Positions 50,598 through 62,240 are shown, counted from the stretch's first letter. The stretch: DNA of 64,000 bases from CAVTSA01 sp963790575 (GCA_963790575.1 CAWBPD010000026.1:372001-436000); one strand, 5' to 3'. The notes: a model not told the origin generated them from the letters alone. Made by a program: numbers and translations.

Positions 50598-51266
50598 TCA
50601 CCTGCGCAGGGCGCCCCACTCCAGCCAGACGATGGCCGCCGAAAGGCCGACTCCGCCCAGCAGCAGTCCTCCCAGGACGTCGGACTGCCAGTGCACCCCC
50701 AGGTAGAGCCGGGTGAACGCGATCAGTGCGATCACGACCGCCGCCGCCACCACCACCCATGCCTGCCACCAGCCCGGGGGTGCCAGCCGCCGGACCACGA
50801 ATGCGGCCAGCCCGTACGCCACCATTGCCCGGACCACGTGGCCGCTCGGAAATGCGTAGCCGCCCTCCACGGAGCCGTGGCCGGGGAGCAGCAACGAGAG
50901 ACTCGGCCCGTCGGCGTGTAGGTAGGGGGAGGGCGGTGGGTTCTGGCCGATCACGTGCTTGTAGAGCAGCTCCACCAGGATCACCAGCGGGAAGACGAGC
51001 AGGCCCCAACCCTCCCGCCGGAGCCCGGTCCGCCAGAGCACGACCAGCAGCACCAGCATGACCAGCGTGGTGGCCTCCAGACCCCCCAGGACCGCGATGC
51101 CCTGGAACAGCGGCGCCAGCGCGGGCACCCAGATCCGCTCCATGGCGGCAGCGGTGTGGATGTCCGCCAGATCGGTCTGCCCGGCAGCCACCAGGACGCT
51201 CTGCAGCGCGAAGACGAGGGCCAGGACCCCGCACACCGCGACGGCCCGCCGGGCGGCCGGGATCAT
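50598..51266 (-). CDS. PAP2-family membrane phosphatase
   Basis: 222 residues, six membrane helices. The acid-phosphatase motifs are recognisable: KHVIGQNPPP (motif 1, variant), AFPSGHVVRAM (PSGH motif 2) and RLYLGVHWQSDVLGG (SRxxxxxHxxxD motif 3, here with TRLYLGVHWQSD). Likely dephosphorylates undecaprenyl pyrophosphate or phosphatidate at the membrane. ATG 51264-51266 overlaps the mutM stop (ATGA). Confidence 0.88.
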   Translation of the reverse strand: MIPAARRAVAVCGVLALVFALQSVLVAAGQTDLADIHTAAAMERIWVPALAPLFQGIAVLGGLEATTLVMLVLLVVLWRTGLRREGWGLLVFPLVILVELLYKHVIGQNPPPSPYLHADGPSLSLLLPGHGSVEGGYAFPSGHVVRAMVAYGLAAFVVRRLAPPGWWQAWVVVAAAVVIALIAFTRLYLGVHWQSDVLGGLLLGGVGLSAAIVWLEWGALRR

Positions 51267-52102
51267 CGCTGGCACCACCCGCACCAGACCGCGCTGCGCT
51301 GAGCGATCCGGCTCAGGCGGAGCGGCCGGCCGCACCGAACGCACGGCTCGCCGGCGCGGCCGTAGACGAGGAGGCGGTCTTGCTGGGAGCCGGCCTCGCC
51401 CCAGACGTCGCGGTAGTTCACGACCGAGCTGCCCCGGTTCAGAACCGCTTCCCCAAGTACCTCTCGCAGCGCCACCGCGAGGCGGCGCACGGCCGGACGG
51501 CTGAGCGTGCCGGCCGGGCGCAGCGGCCGGATCCGAGCCCGGAACAGCGCCTCGTCGGCGTAGATGTTCCCGACGCCGGCGACCACCGTCTGCTCCAGGA
51601 GCAGAGCTTTGATGGGGGCCCGGCGGCCCTCCAGGCGGTGCCAGAGGAGGGCGCCCGTGAACTCGTCTGCGATCGGCTCCGGTCCCAGCAGCGGCATCGC
51701 CCGGGCCGCGATCAGCTCGTCCGGCGTGCCCAGGAGCAGGCGGCCGAAACGCCTCGGGTCGCGGTACCGCAGCTCGTCTCCGCCGTCGAGGTGGAGCACG
51801 ACGTGGAGGTGGTCGGGCTCCGGGGTGGCGGGCGGCACCAGGCGGAGTTGTCCGGTCATCCCCAGGTGGCAGACCAGCAGCGGCGGGGGGGCCGCGGTCT
51901 CCTCGTCCAGCGGCAGCAGCAGGTACTTGCCACGCCGTGCCAGCTCTCCGAACCGCCGCCCCCGCAGCAGCGCCGCGAAGGTCTGCTCGTCGGGATAGCG
52001 CACGATCCCCGGCATCCGGACCTCGACCCGCTCCACGCGCCGACCCCGCACCAGCGGTCGCAGGTCCCGGGCCACCGTCTCCACCTCGGGCAGCTCAGGC
52101 AC
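51263..52102 (-). CDS. mutM: Formamidopyrimidine-DNA glycosylase
   Basis: 279 residues. It removes 8-oxoguanine and nicks the strand. PELPEVETVARDL is the catalytic N-terminus (Pro2, Glu3), the conserved Lys lies in RRGKYLLL, H2TH is VAGVGNIYADEALFRARIRP, and the C-terminal zinc finger is CVRCGRPL-N-CGWCQ. GTG start 18 nt after polA, so the repair genes polA-mutM are probably co-transcribed. Confidence 0.95.
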   Translation of the reverse strand: MPELPEVETVARDLRPLVRGRRVERVEVRMPGIVRYPDEQTFAALLRGRRFGELARRGKYLLLPLDEETAAPPPLLVCHLGMTGQLRLVPPATPEPDHLHVVLHLDGGDELRYRDPRRFGRLLLGTPDELIAARAMPLLGPEPIADEFTGALLWHRLEGRRAPIKALLLEQTVVAGVGNIYADEALFRARIRPLRPAGTLSRPAVRRLAVALREVLGEAVLNRGSSVVNYRDVWGEAGSQQDRLLVYGRAGEPCVRCGRPLRLSRIAQRSAVWCGWCQR

Positions 52103-52120
52103 AGGACAGAACCCGCCGCA

Positions 52121-54862
<2,742 letters not shown>

Positions 54863-54956
54863 CGCCTTATTCTCCCGCGCCGGACACCCAGGTTCCGCGT
54901 CGGCCGGGGGCCTCCCCGCACGGTAGAGTGAGCGGGGAGAACCCCAGCCGGGGGCG

Positions 54957-54973
54957 AAGGAGGCGATACCACG
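54957..54973 (+). promoter_or_regulatory. Shine-Dalgarno deciding an ACG start for bfn
   Basis: AAGGAGG (54957-54963) stands 7 nt before ACG (54971-54973), the position where ATG would be expected. No other start codon occurs in frame until GTG 55010. Confidence 0.55.
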
Positions 54974-55525
54974 GACGAGCTCATCGAGGTCCAAGTCGAT
55001 TCGATCCGAGTGCACACGCCGACCGGGCAGCACGTCGTCTTCCTGAAGGAGAAGGCGTCGGAGCGGTACTTGCCGATTTGGATCGGGCCCGACGTCGCCA
55101 ACGCGATCGCGACCCGCATCACGAACGTGAAGCCTGAACGGCCCATGACCCACGACCTGATGGCGGCGACCCTGCAAGAGCTGGGCTGTCTGGTGGAGCG
55201 CGTCGTCGTCACCGCGGTTTCGGACGACATCTACTTCGCGCGCCTGTACGCCCGTTCCGACGCGCGCTCGGTCGATGTCGACGCGCGGCCCAGCGACGCG
55301 ATCGCGCTGGCGGTACGTTTCGAGTGCCCGGTTTACGTCGCGGCCGACGTGATGGACCGGGCCGGCATCGTGCCCTCGCCGGAGGAGGAGACGGAGGCCG
55401 CGCCTGAGGACCGGGGGGCGGAACCGATCGATGAAGACCGGCTGGCCGTGTTCCGCAACCTGATCAACAGCCTCGACCTCCCCGATTTCCCGGAGGAGCC
55501 CGGCTCCGGTCGCGCCCCCGGTTAG
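54971..55525 (+). CDS. Bifunctional nuclease family protein (BFN, DUF151), probable ACG start
   Basis: About 184 residues. ELIEVQVDSIRVHTPTGQHVV, FLKEKASERYLPIWIG, RPMTHDLMAATLQELGC and DARPSDAIALAVRFECPVYV are the BFN domain; the acidic tail is extended. Family members have been reported to have RNase/DNase activity, but the catalytic mechanism is unclear. The conserved first 13 residues lie upstream of the first GTG and are in frame with ACG 54971 behind a perfect ribosome binding site. Confidence 0.88.
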   Translation, partial: TDELIEVQVDSIRVHTPTGQHVVFLKEKASERYLPIWIGPDVANAIATRITNVKPERPMTHDLMAATLQELGCLVERVVVTAVSDDIYFARLYARSDARSVDVDARPSDAIALAVRFECPVYVAADVMDRAGIVPSPEEETEAAPEDRGAEPIDEDRLAVFRNLINSLDLPDFPEEPGSGRAPG

Positions 55526-55540
55526 CCTCGGGGGCCCGGC

Positions 55541-55629
55541 GAGCCCCGAGTGCCGGCAATCGGGCGCCTGCGCACCCCCGGGGGCCCCGAGTGCCGGCGA
55601 TCGGGGGTCTGCATATCCCGTTGCCGGCA
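55541..55629. repeat. Tandem 41-bp palindromic repeat, family A copy 2
   Basis: Two units with core CCCCGAGTGCCGGC-AATCGGG / GATCGGGG, centres at about 55554 and 55595 (41 bp). A TTGCCGGCAA palindrome follows at 55620-55629, as also occurs beside copy 1 at 4155-4164. It lies between bfn and degV. Confidence 0.8.
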
Positions 55630-55682
55630 AGCGTATCCGGGGTGGAGGCGCACCCCTGCAGGTGCTATCGTTCGAGCCGCAC

Positions 55683-56561
55683 GTGCCCAGCGTCGCCATC
55701 GTGACCGACTCCACGTCCGACCTGCCGGGTGATCTCGCGGCCGAACTCGGCATCACGGTGGTCCCACTGACGCTCACCCTCGAAGGCACCTCGTATCGGG
55801 ACGGCATCGACATCGGCCCTGACGACTTCTATCGCAAGCTGGAACGCTCGGGGGGCGTGGCCACCACCTCCCAGCCACCCATCGGCGAGTTCTCCGAGGT
55901 CTACCGGCGCCTGCTCGCCGACCACGACCAGGTGATCTCGCTGCACCTCTCCTCCCGGCTCTCCGGCACCGTCGAGTCGGCCCGCCAGGCGGCGGAGATG
56001 ACGGGCGAAGGCCGCGTCACCGTGGTCGACACCCGGATGGTCTCGATGGCGCTGGGGCTCGCGGTCCTGGGCGCGTACCGCCTGGTCGCGGCCGGGGCCG
56101 ACGCCCCCGAGGCGGCAAGCCGGACCCAGCAGGTGATCGAGGGGATGAAGGTCTACTGCGTGGTCGACACGCTGGAATACCTCCACCGGGGCGGTCGCAT
56201 CGGCCGGGCGGGCGCGCTGCTGGGGTCGATGCTGCAGGTCAAGCCGATGCTGGCGGTGCAGGGCGGCGAGGTGGTGCCGCTGGAGCGGGTTCGCACCAAG
56301 GACCGGGCGTTGAAGCGGCTCATCACGCTGACCGAGCAGGTGGGCGAGTCGCTGTGTGCGATCGTCGGCCAGGCGGTGGCGCCGGAGTCGGCGACCCGTT
56401 TGGTGGACGCCATCGCGCCCCGCTGCGAGACCCTGCTGGAGCTGCCCCTGGGTCCCACGGTGGGGACTCACGCCGGGCCCGGGACGGTGGGTCTCGCGTG
56501 CTACCCGGCGGAGCTGCTGCCGCTCGAGTTCGGCCTCAGGGTCGCCGCCACTCGATCCTGA
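55683..56561 (+). CDS. DegV family fatty-acid-binding protein
   Basis: About 292 residues. VAIVTDSTSDLPGDLAAELGI, LTLEGTSYRDGIDIGPDDFY, TSQPPIGEF, LSSRLSGTVESARQAAEM, DTRMVSMALG and THAGPGTVGLA are DegV signatures. FakB-type members present fatty acids to a kinase for phospholipid synthesis. GTG 55683 is preceded by a TATCGT -10-like box about 14 nt upstream, so the mRNA may be leaderless; GTG 55662 is an alternative. Its 3' end overlaps the convergent MBL gene by 26 bp. Confidence 0.9.
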   Translation: MPSVAIVTDSTSDLPGDLAAELGITVVPLTLTLEGTSYRDGIDIGPDDFYRKLERSGGVATTSQPPIGEFSEVYRRLLADHDQVISLHLSSRLSGTVESARQAAEMTGEGRVTVVDTRMVSMALGLAVLGAYRLVAAGADAPEAASRTQQVIEGMKVYCVVDTLEYLHRGGRIGRAGALLGSMLQVKPMLAVQGGEVVPLERVRTKDRALKRLITLTEQVGESLCAIVGQAVAPESATRLVDAIAPRCETLLELPLGPTVGTHAGPGTVGLACYPAELLPLEFGLRVAATRS

Positions 56562-57507
56562 CCGTCGACGCCTCTTTCACGACCCGGCCATCACGGGCCA
56601 GCGACTGGAGGTGGGCCAGACCCTCCTGCAGGGCGAGACGCTGGTCGTGGATGTGCGTGCGCCGGCCCCAGATCGCGATCGCCACCTCCCAGGCGGTCAG
56701 CGGCTGTTCGGTCACCAGCTGCTCGATCTGCACCTTGCGCCGGAGGTGGTGGGCGCGCACCTGCCCCGCCCGCCCCCCGGTCCCGGTCAGAGGCCGGCCG
56801 TGTGCCGGCAGGACCAGGGCCGGCTCCAGGTCCACGAGGCGGCGCAGCCCCTCCAGATAGTCGTCCAGCGGATTCGCCGTGCTCTGGGGGTGCAGCCCGA
56901 CGTTGGGGCTCGCGTCGGGCAGGATGTGATCACCGGCGAGCAGCGTTCGGTCGGTCGGGTCGTAGAGGCAGACATGCCCGGGGGAGTGACCGGGGGTCCA
57001 CTCGACCCGGAGGCTCCGCCGGCCGAGGTGGAGCATCTCCGCACCTTCCAGTTCGAGCGCGGGCTCACCCGGGTCGACCAGCTGCCGGAGCCAGCGGGAG
57101 GCGTTCTTCATCTCCTCGGCCTCCGGCTCGGGGACGCCGTGCAGAGCCAGCCATCGCCCCACCGCCTCGACCAGTGCGTCGACCTCCTGGTACCGCGGGC
57201 TGACCAGCGGCACCTCGAGCCGGTGCAGGTAGAGCCGGGCTCCGTGATCCAGCACCAGCTCGCCCGCGGCGCCGAAGTGGTCGGGGTGGATGTGGGTCAC
57301 CACCAAAGCACCCAGGTGACCGTGCGGCCCCCCCACCTCCCGGACCGCCTCCTCGATCAGCGCGATCGAGTCTCGGTTGTTGAGGCCGCAGTCGACCAGG
57401 TCCACGCGGTCGCCGTCGGGCAACAGGAAGCAGTTCACCCAGCCTCCTTCCCAGGGGATCGGGAGGCGCAGCTCGAAGATGCCTTCCTGGACCTCGGTCG
57501 GCAGCAT
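56536..57507 (-). CDS. Metallo-beta-lactamase fold hydrolase with C-terminal winged helix
   Basis: 323 residues. THIHPDHFGAAGEL is the HxHxDH motif; further ligands are the His in TPGHSPGHVCLY, the Asp in LLAGDHILP and the His of LPAHGRP. A C-terminal domain of about 80 residues (KVQIEQLVTEQPLTAWEVAIAIWG) resembles the beta-lactamase-2 associated winged helix seen in LACTB2-like proteins, which act as thioesterases or nucleases. No substrate can be given. Divergent from the SCP2 gene. Confidence 0.88.
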   Translation of the reverse strand: MLPTEVQEGIFELRLPIPWEGGWVNCFLLPDGDRVDLVDCGLNNRDSIALIEEAVREVGGPHGHLGALVVTHIHPDHFGAAGELVLDHGARLYLHRLEVPLVSPRYQEVDALVEAVGRWLALHGVPEPEAEEMKNASRWLRQLVDPGEPALELEGAEMLHLGRRSLRVEWTPGHSPGHVCLYDPTDRTLLAGDHILPDASPNVGLHPQSTANPLDDYLEGLRRLVDLEPALVLPAHGRPLTGTGGRAGQVRAHHLRRKVQIEQLVTEQPLTAWEVAIAIWGRRTHIHDQRLALQEGLAHLQSLARDGRVVKEASTVRIEWRRP

Positions 57508-57607
57508 CGCGGGTTCTCCGGAGTGGTGGATGAGTGGGCGGGGGCGGGACGTACTATGTGCTGCGCGCGACCTCTGATGCCGCGCCGGGCCTTAGATGGA
57601 GGATTCG

Positions 57608-57937
57608 ATGAGCGTCACCGCGGAGCAGCTCTTCATGGACGAGCTTCCCAAGCTTTTCCAGCCGGACCGGGCGGGGTCGACCAAGGCGAGCGTGCAGTTC
57701 GACCTTTCGGGCGACCAGGCCGGTCAGTATCACGTCAACATCGCGGACGGCAAGCTGGACAGCCAGAAGGGGCCGGCCAGCAGTCCCGATCTGACCCTGG
57801 CGGCGGCCGGCGACGACCTGGTCAAGATCTTCACCGGCGGCCTCGACCCGACCGCGGCCTTCATGAGCGGCAAGCTGAAGATCAAGGGGAACATGGCCCT
57901 CGCCCTGAAGTTGCAATCGCTCTTCTCGCGTCCCTGA
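57608..57937 (+). CDS. SCP2 sterol-binding-domain protein
   Basis: 109 residues from ATG 57608, GGAGG 6 nt upstream. GSTKASVQFDLSGDQAGQYHVNI, DLTLAAAGDDLVKIFTGGLDPTAAFMSGKLKIKGNM and LALKLQSLF match the SCP2 lipid-binding fold. It probably binds acyl-CoA or another hydrophobic ligand. Lies 86 bp before the TraR/DksA gene. Confidence 0.92.
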   Translation: MSVTAEQLFMDELPKLFQPDRAGSTKASVQFDLSGDQAGQYHVNIADGKLDSQKGPASSPDLTLAAAGDDLVKIFTGGLDPTAAFMSGKLKIKGNMALALKLQSLFSRP

Positions 57938-58023
57938 ATTGTCCCTGAACAAACGCGGCCCCACGGCGGTTCTGTGGGTCGCCGGAGTTTGGAACCCCCT
58001 CACGGAGGGTTTGGAGGCCAGGG

Positions 58024-58425
58024 ATGACCGAGGACGACGAAACCGAACAAAACCAGCAGCGGCTGCGGGAGCTGCGACGGAACCGGCGACGATTGTTTGA
58101 GCTGTCGTCCACGTTCGAGCAGGAGGCGGGGCTGTCCCGGCCGATCTCGGAGTCGAACGGGGACGTGATCACGCACGACTACGAGGACACCGACTTCGCC
58201 GCTCTGTTGACAGATCGCGACATCTCGGACCGGCTGCTCAGCCTTTTGGACGGCAACCGGGATCAGGTGGAGCACGCGATGGAGCGGCTGCAGCAGGGCC
58301 TCTACGGCGTCTGCGAGGACTGCGGCAACCCCATCCCGGTCGAGCGCCTGGAGTTCAAACCGGAGGCCACCCGCTGCGTCGGCTGCCAGGGCCGCTGGGA
58401 CCGCGAACACCGACCGCTGAACTGA
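58024..58425 (+). CDS. TraR/DksA-type zinc-finger protein
   Basis: 133 residues, GGAGG 8 nt before the ATG. An N-terminal charged coiled coil, a middle helix (LLTDRDISDRLLSLLDGNRDQVEHAMERLQQG split by the usual Asp-containing turn) and a C4 finger CEDCGNPIP-N-RCVGC place it in the DksA/TraR class, which docks in the RNA polymerase secondary channel. The YGVCEDCG motif is typical. Probably modulates transcription under stress. Confidence 0.9.
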   Translation: MTEDDETEQNQQRLRELRRNRRRLFELSSTFEQEAGLSRPISESNGDVITHDYEDTDFAALLTDRDISDRLLSLLDGNRDQVEHAMERLQQGLYGVCEDCGNPIPVERLEFKPEATRCVGCQGRWDREHRPLN

Positions 58426-58446
58426 AGAGGGGGGCTCCAAGGGGTT

Positions 58447-58504
58447 ACATTGCCGGCGTTGCAACGCCATGCGGCCCCGGATAGCGTTGCAGTGCCGGCA
58501 ATGT
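58447..58504. repeat. Inverted-repeat element family E
   Basis: Arms ACATTGCCGGC (58447-58457) and GCCGGCAATGT (58494-58504) are perfect inverted repeats. Inside are the palindrome GGCGTTGCAACGCC and GGATAGCGTTGCA. The GATAGCGT core recurs (as GATAGCGTCC, minus strand) in family D, suggesting a relation. Located just after the TraR gene. Confidence 0.75.
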
Positions 58505-58822
58505 CCCCTCACCGGCACTCGCGCCGCCTCCCGGCCGCCTCCGTCTGAGCTCTCGTAGGAACCCGGCGGTCACGCACAAGCGGGCGCAGCTCGGGCGCCA
58601 GCCCGAAGCGAGCAAGCACAACCTCACGAGAACACGGCACACTGCGGACCCGGCAGGGATCGGCGGCGAATGCCGCCGGGGGGGTCCAGGGGGGCCGTGC
58701 CCTCCCTGGGTAAGACAAATCGCAAGCCCGCAACCGGCTCCAACGGTGCCCCACCGCCGTGCGCAGCTCGGGCGTCAGCCCGAAGTCGCCCGGAGGTCAG
58801 CCGACCTCAGCTCAGCCCTCCG
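58505..58822. other. Intergenic region with a 25-bp direct repeat
   Basis: No gene is supported. A 25-bp segment beginning GCGCAGCTCGGGCG and ending CAGCCCGAAG occurs at 58584-58608 and 58761-58785 with one mismatch; each copy can form a TCGGGC/GCCCGA hairpin. It lies downstream of the convergent aldehyde dehydrogenase gene and could include terminators. Confidence 0.5.
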
Positions 58823-60262
58823 TCACACCAGCCCCTGCACCACCGACTTTTGTTCGGTGTAGTCGAGGAGCGCCTGCACCCCGTGCTCTTTGCCGAAGCC
58901 GGACTGCTTGGTGCCTCCGAAGGGCAGCTCGTCGTACGCGACCTGGAGCGCGTTGACCCAGGTGTAGCCGGCGTCCAGTTCCAGGACGGCGCGGTGCGCG
59001 GCGGCGATGGACCCGGTCCAGATCGAGGACCCAAGGCCGTAGTCGGAGTCGTTGGCCAGCTCCAGTCCCTCGTCGAGGTCCTTGATGGGGACCACCGGCA
59101 GCGCGGGACCGAACACCTCCTCGGTCAGCATGCGGCAGGTGCGCGGGACGTCGAGCAGGATCACCGGGTTGATGAAGTGCCCCTGCTCGTACTCCTCACC
59201 CTCGGGCCGGCCGCCTCCGAAGACGACCCTGGCGCCCCCCGCGATCGCGTCCTCGACCTGCGACTCCACCAGCGCCCGCTGCGTCGCCGTGTGCATGGGA
59301 CCCATGCGGCTGGCTTTGTCGAGACCATCGCCCGGCTTCAGGCGCGCCGCCCGCGCGGTCAGCCGCTCCAGCAGCGGTTCCAGCACCTCCTGCTGGACGT
59401 AGAGCCGCTTCACCGCCAGGCAGGCCTGACCGCAGTTGAAGAACCGACCGGTCGAGATGGCTTTCGCCGCCTCGTCCAGGTTGGCATCCGCGAGCACGAT
59501 GCAGGGGTCGGAGCCACCCAGCTCCATGGTCAGCCGCTTGAGTCGCGGCGCGGCGCCCGCCATCACCTTGCGGCCGGTGGGGGTGGAGCCGGTGAACGCC
59601 ACCTTGCGGATGAGCGGGTGCGCGACCAGTGCCTCGGCGATGCCGGCCCCCTGCCCGACCACCACGTTGATCACACCCTCGGGGAGGCCGCCCTCGAGCA
59701 ACGCCTCGACGCAGGCGAGGGTGGCCAGAGGTGTGGTCGGCGAGGGCTTGAGGACGACCGTGTTCCCGGCCGCGATCGCGGGCGCGATCTTGTTCGCCGC
59801 CAGCGTGAGCGGGAAGTTCCAGGGCACGATCGCACCCACAACGCCGATCGGGCGGTGCACCACCAACCCGTAGGCGCGCGCCTGCGGCGGCAGCGTCACC
59901 TGCTCGCCGTGCGCCTTGTCGGCCAGGTCCCCGTACCAGGCGATGTTCTCACCGAAACGCTCCGCCTCCAGGCGCGACTCCAGCAGGGTCTTCCCCTGCT
60001 CTCGGGTCAGCAGCTCCGCGATCTCGGGCACCTTGGTCAGCATGTGGGCAGCGGCCCGGTGCAGGATCTCTCGCCGCTCGACCGCCGAACGGCGTCCCCA
60101 GTCGCGCTGCGCCTGCGCGGCCGCCTCCGCAGCTCGGTCCAGGTCGTCCGGACCACCGTCCGGAACCACGTCCACGACCTCCCCGGTGGCGGGGTTGCGA
60201 ACCTCGTAGGTGCGCCCGGTGGAGGCCGCGCTGCGCTCACCCTGGATGATCATCGTCGCCAT
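58823..60262 (-). CDS. NAD(P)-dependent aldehyde dehydrogenase (succinate-semialdehyde dehydrogenase-like)
   Basis: 479 residues. PWNFPLTLAANKIAPAIAAGN, FTGSTPTGRKVM (nucleotide contacts), MELGGSDP (general base Glu) and FFNCGQACLAVKR (catalytic Cys) are all present. MATMIIQGERSAASTGRTYEVRNPATGE is a typical start. ATG at 60260-60262 with AGGTGAG upstream. Class is close to SSADH/lactaldehyde dehydrogenases; the substrate is unknown. It is divergent from an enoyl-CoA hydratase gene with a 60-bp shared promoter region. Confidence 0.92.
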   Translation of the reverse strand: MATMIIQGERSAASTGRTYEVRNPATGEVVDVVPDGGPDDLDRAAEAAAQAQRDWGRRSAVERREILHRAAAHMLTKVPEIAELLTREQGKTLLESRLEAERFGENIAWYGDLADKAHGEQVTLPPQARAYGLVVHRPIGVVGAIVPWNFPLTLAANKIAPAIAAGNTVVLKPSPTTPLATLACVEALLEGGLPEGVINVVVGQGAGIAEALVAHPLIRKVAFTGSTPTGRKVMAGAAPRLKRLTMELGGSDPCIVLADANLDEAAKAISTGRFFNCGQACLAVKRLYVQQEVLEPLLERLTARAARLKPGDGLDKASRMGPMHTATQRALVESQVEDAIAGGARVVFGGGRPEGEEYEQGHFINPVILLDVPRTCRMLTEEVFGPALPVVPIKDLDEGLELANDSDYGLGSSIWTGSIAAAHRAVLELDAGYTWVNALQVAYDELPFGGTKQSGFGKEHGVQALLDYTEQKSVVQGLV

Positions 60263-60322
60263 TGCGCTCACCTCAAAACATTGCGTTGCAAGCCACGACC
60301 GTGTGTGAGATTGTAAGAAAGG

Positions 60323-61129
60323 ATGGCCGCACGGACACCGGCGAAGCCGCGCCCCGCGGTACGCGTGGAGCACGAGGGCGCGGTCGCGAGGATCGTCCTC
60401 GACCGTCCACCGGCCAACACCTACGACGCCGACTTCCTGCGCTCGTTCGGAGGCGCGGTCGACGACGTCCGGCTTGACGAGAGCGTGCGCTGCGTGCTCC
60501 TCGAGAGCGCGTCGGAGAGGTTCTTCTCGGCGGGGGCTGACGTGGCCGTCTTTCAGCGCTCCTCGGTCCGCCGCCGCGCGATGACGGTCCTGATCGCGCA
60601 CGAAGTGTTCCGAAAGCTGGAGCAGTCGCCGCTGCTGATCATCGCCGTCATCAGCGGACACTGCCTGGGAGGCGGGTTCGAGTGGGCCCTGGCCTGCGAC
60701 CTCCGTTTCGCCTCCCGCGGCGACTACAAGTTGGGCCTGCCGGAGACCTCGCTCGGCCTGCTCCCCGGGTCCGGCGGCACCCAGCGCCTGCCGCGCTTGA
60801 TCGGCCTCAGCCGGGCCATGGACCTCATTGTCTCGGCGCGGACGCTCACCCCCGACGAGGCCTTCGACCTGGGTGTCGTCAACCGGCTGCTGGACACGCC
60901 GGAAGCAGCGCGGGCGGCCGCCCTGGCCTACGCCCGCAAGGTGGCCGGTCAGGCCTCCGAGAGCATCGGCCGCGCCAAAGTCGCCACCTCGCTCGGTTCG
61001 GGCGAGACGCTGGACGCCGGGCTGGCGTTGGAGCGGGAGGCCATGGTCCGCATCTTCGAGACGCACGACGCCGCCGAGGGCATCACCGCGTTCCTGGAGA
61101 AGCGCCACCCGCACTTCGAGGGCCACTGA
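60323..61129 (+). CDS. Enoyl-CoA hydratase/isomerase family protein
   Basis: 268 residues, crotonase fold. SAGADVAVF (oxyanion/CoA loop), SGHCLGGGFEWALACDLRFAS (oxyanion-hole Gly), and LPETSLGLLPGSGGTQRLPRLIG with the catalytic Glu are present. It hydrates trans-2-enoyl-CoA in beta-oxidation or a related route. AGAAAGG lies directly before the ATG. Divergent from the aldehyde dehydrogenase. Confidence 0.9.
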   Translation: MAARTPAKPRPAVRVEHEGAVARIVLDRPPANTYDADFLRSFGGAVDDVRLDESVRCVLLESASERFFSAGADVAVFQRSSVRRRAMTVLIAHEVFRKLEQSPLLIIAVISGHCLGGGFEWALACDLRFASRGDYKLGLPETSLGLLPGSGGTQRLPRLIGLSRAMDLIVSARTLTPDEAFDLGVVNRLLDTPEAARAAALAYARKVAGQASESIGRAKVATSLGSGETLDAGLALEREAMVRIFETHDAAEGITAFLEKRHPHFEGH

Positions 61130-61135
61130 CGGCGC

Positions 61136-61277
61136 TCAAGGCTGCGCAGTCGCGGCCCTCGATGAGCGGGCGCCCTGGATCCTGACCACGACGGCGGGGT
61201 CCTCGTCCTGGAGGTAGACACAGGCGGTTCAGCCGCTCCGCATGCTCGTCATCGAGGGAGATGTTCAAACGCTCCAT
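61136..61277 (-). pseudogene. Frameshifted ribbon-helix-helix (CopG-like) antitoxin remnant
   Basis: Minus strand ATG 61277 reads MERLNISLDDEHAERLNRL, a typical RHH beta-strand and first helix. The continuation CVYLQDEDPAVVVRIQG is in another frame and ends with TGA at 61136-61138. A frame change near 61217 therefore breaks the gene, and no toxin gene is next to it. Probably a decayed toxin-antitoxin unit. Identification of the first 19 residues is by pattern. Confidence 0.45.
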
Positions 61278-61345
61278 CACGGTGAATGTAGACGTCACGA
61301 CGCAGAACATGCCCTTCCCAAAGGCCAGGCGCCTCCGAGCCCGGG

Positions 61346-62233
61346 ATGCGGCATCATGAGCCCATGAGCGGGGCAGGCATGGTGCTGGATGCGGGGTCGG
61401 ATCTCGACTACCCGCCTGATCTCTATCGGTTCGACCGGGTCGCGGACTACGTCCGGGACCTGGGCGCCATCGATGAGCGGCACGTCCAGGCCTTCCGCGA
61501 GCGCGGATACCTCGCCGTTCGCCGTGCCTTCGATCTCGATCAGGTGCAGGCCGCGCTCAGCGGGCTGGTCGACCTGACCGTGCGTGCGGACCGCGACCAC
61601 TTCGGGGGGTTGCTCCTTCAGTACGAGGCCTGGGTCGGCGAGCGGGTGGATGAGATCCCGCCCGAATCCCGCCAGGACAACGTCCGCAAACTCATGTACT
61701 TCACGGCTCATGACACGCGCCTCAAAAGCATCGCCGGCGATGGCCGGCTGGGTTCCGCGCTGCGTGCACTGATCGGGGCCGACGAGCTCGTCATGTTCCA
61801 GGACATGGCCCTGCTCAAGCCGCCCGGAGGCGGCAGGGAGAAGCCCTGGCACCAAGACAAGGCTTTCTTTGACATCGACGTGACCAGCCCGGTGGTCGGC
61901 GTCTGGATCGCTCTCGACGCCGCGACCCCTGAGAACGGCTGCATGCACGTGATCCCGGGCTCTCATCTGGAAGGCCCCCGGGTCCATTTCAACCGCCGTG
62001 ACTTCCAAATCTGCGACACCGACATCGCCTCTGAGCGCGACGTCATGGTGCCGCTGGAGCCGGGCGGCTGCCTGTTCTTCGACGGGCTCATCCATCACGG
62101 CACACCGGCCAATCGCACGCCCCATCGGCGCCGCGCACTCCAGTTCCATTACTGCGCCGCGGATGCCCCGTGGGGAACCGAACAGCAGCGCCTTGCGCTC
62201 TTCGGCAGCGAAGGGAAGGGCGTCACCTGCTGA
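61346..62233 (+). CDS. Phytanoyl-CoA dioxygenase (PhyH) family protein
   Basis: 295 residues, Fe(II)/2-oxoglutarate oxygenase. PWHQDKAFFDID has the HxD iron ligands, LIHHGTPANRTPHRRRALQFHY the distal His and the Arg that binds 2-oxoglutarate; AATPENGCMHVIPGSH is the family core. It hydroxylates an unknown small molecule, possibly a CoA ester or natural product. ATG 61346 or 61364. Convergent with the GH3 gene. Confidence 0.9.
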   Translation: MRHHEPMSGAGMVLDAGSDLDYPPDLYRFDRVADYVRDLGAIDERHVQAFRERGYLAVRRAFDLDQVQAALSGLVDLTVRADRDHFGGLLLQYEAWVGERVDEIPPESRQDNVRKLMYFTAHDTRLKSIAGDGRLGSALRALIGADELVMFQDMALLKPPGGGREKPWHQDKAFFDIDVTSPVVGVWIALDAATPENGCMHVIPGSHLEGPRVHFNRRDFQICDTDIASERDVMVPLEPGGCLFFDGLIHHGTPANRTPHRRRALQFHYCAADAPWGTEQQRLALFGSEGKGVTC

Positions 62234-62240
62234 AGGGCCG

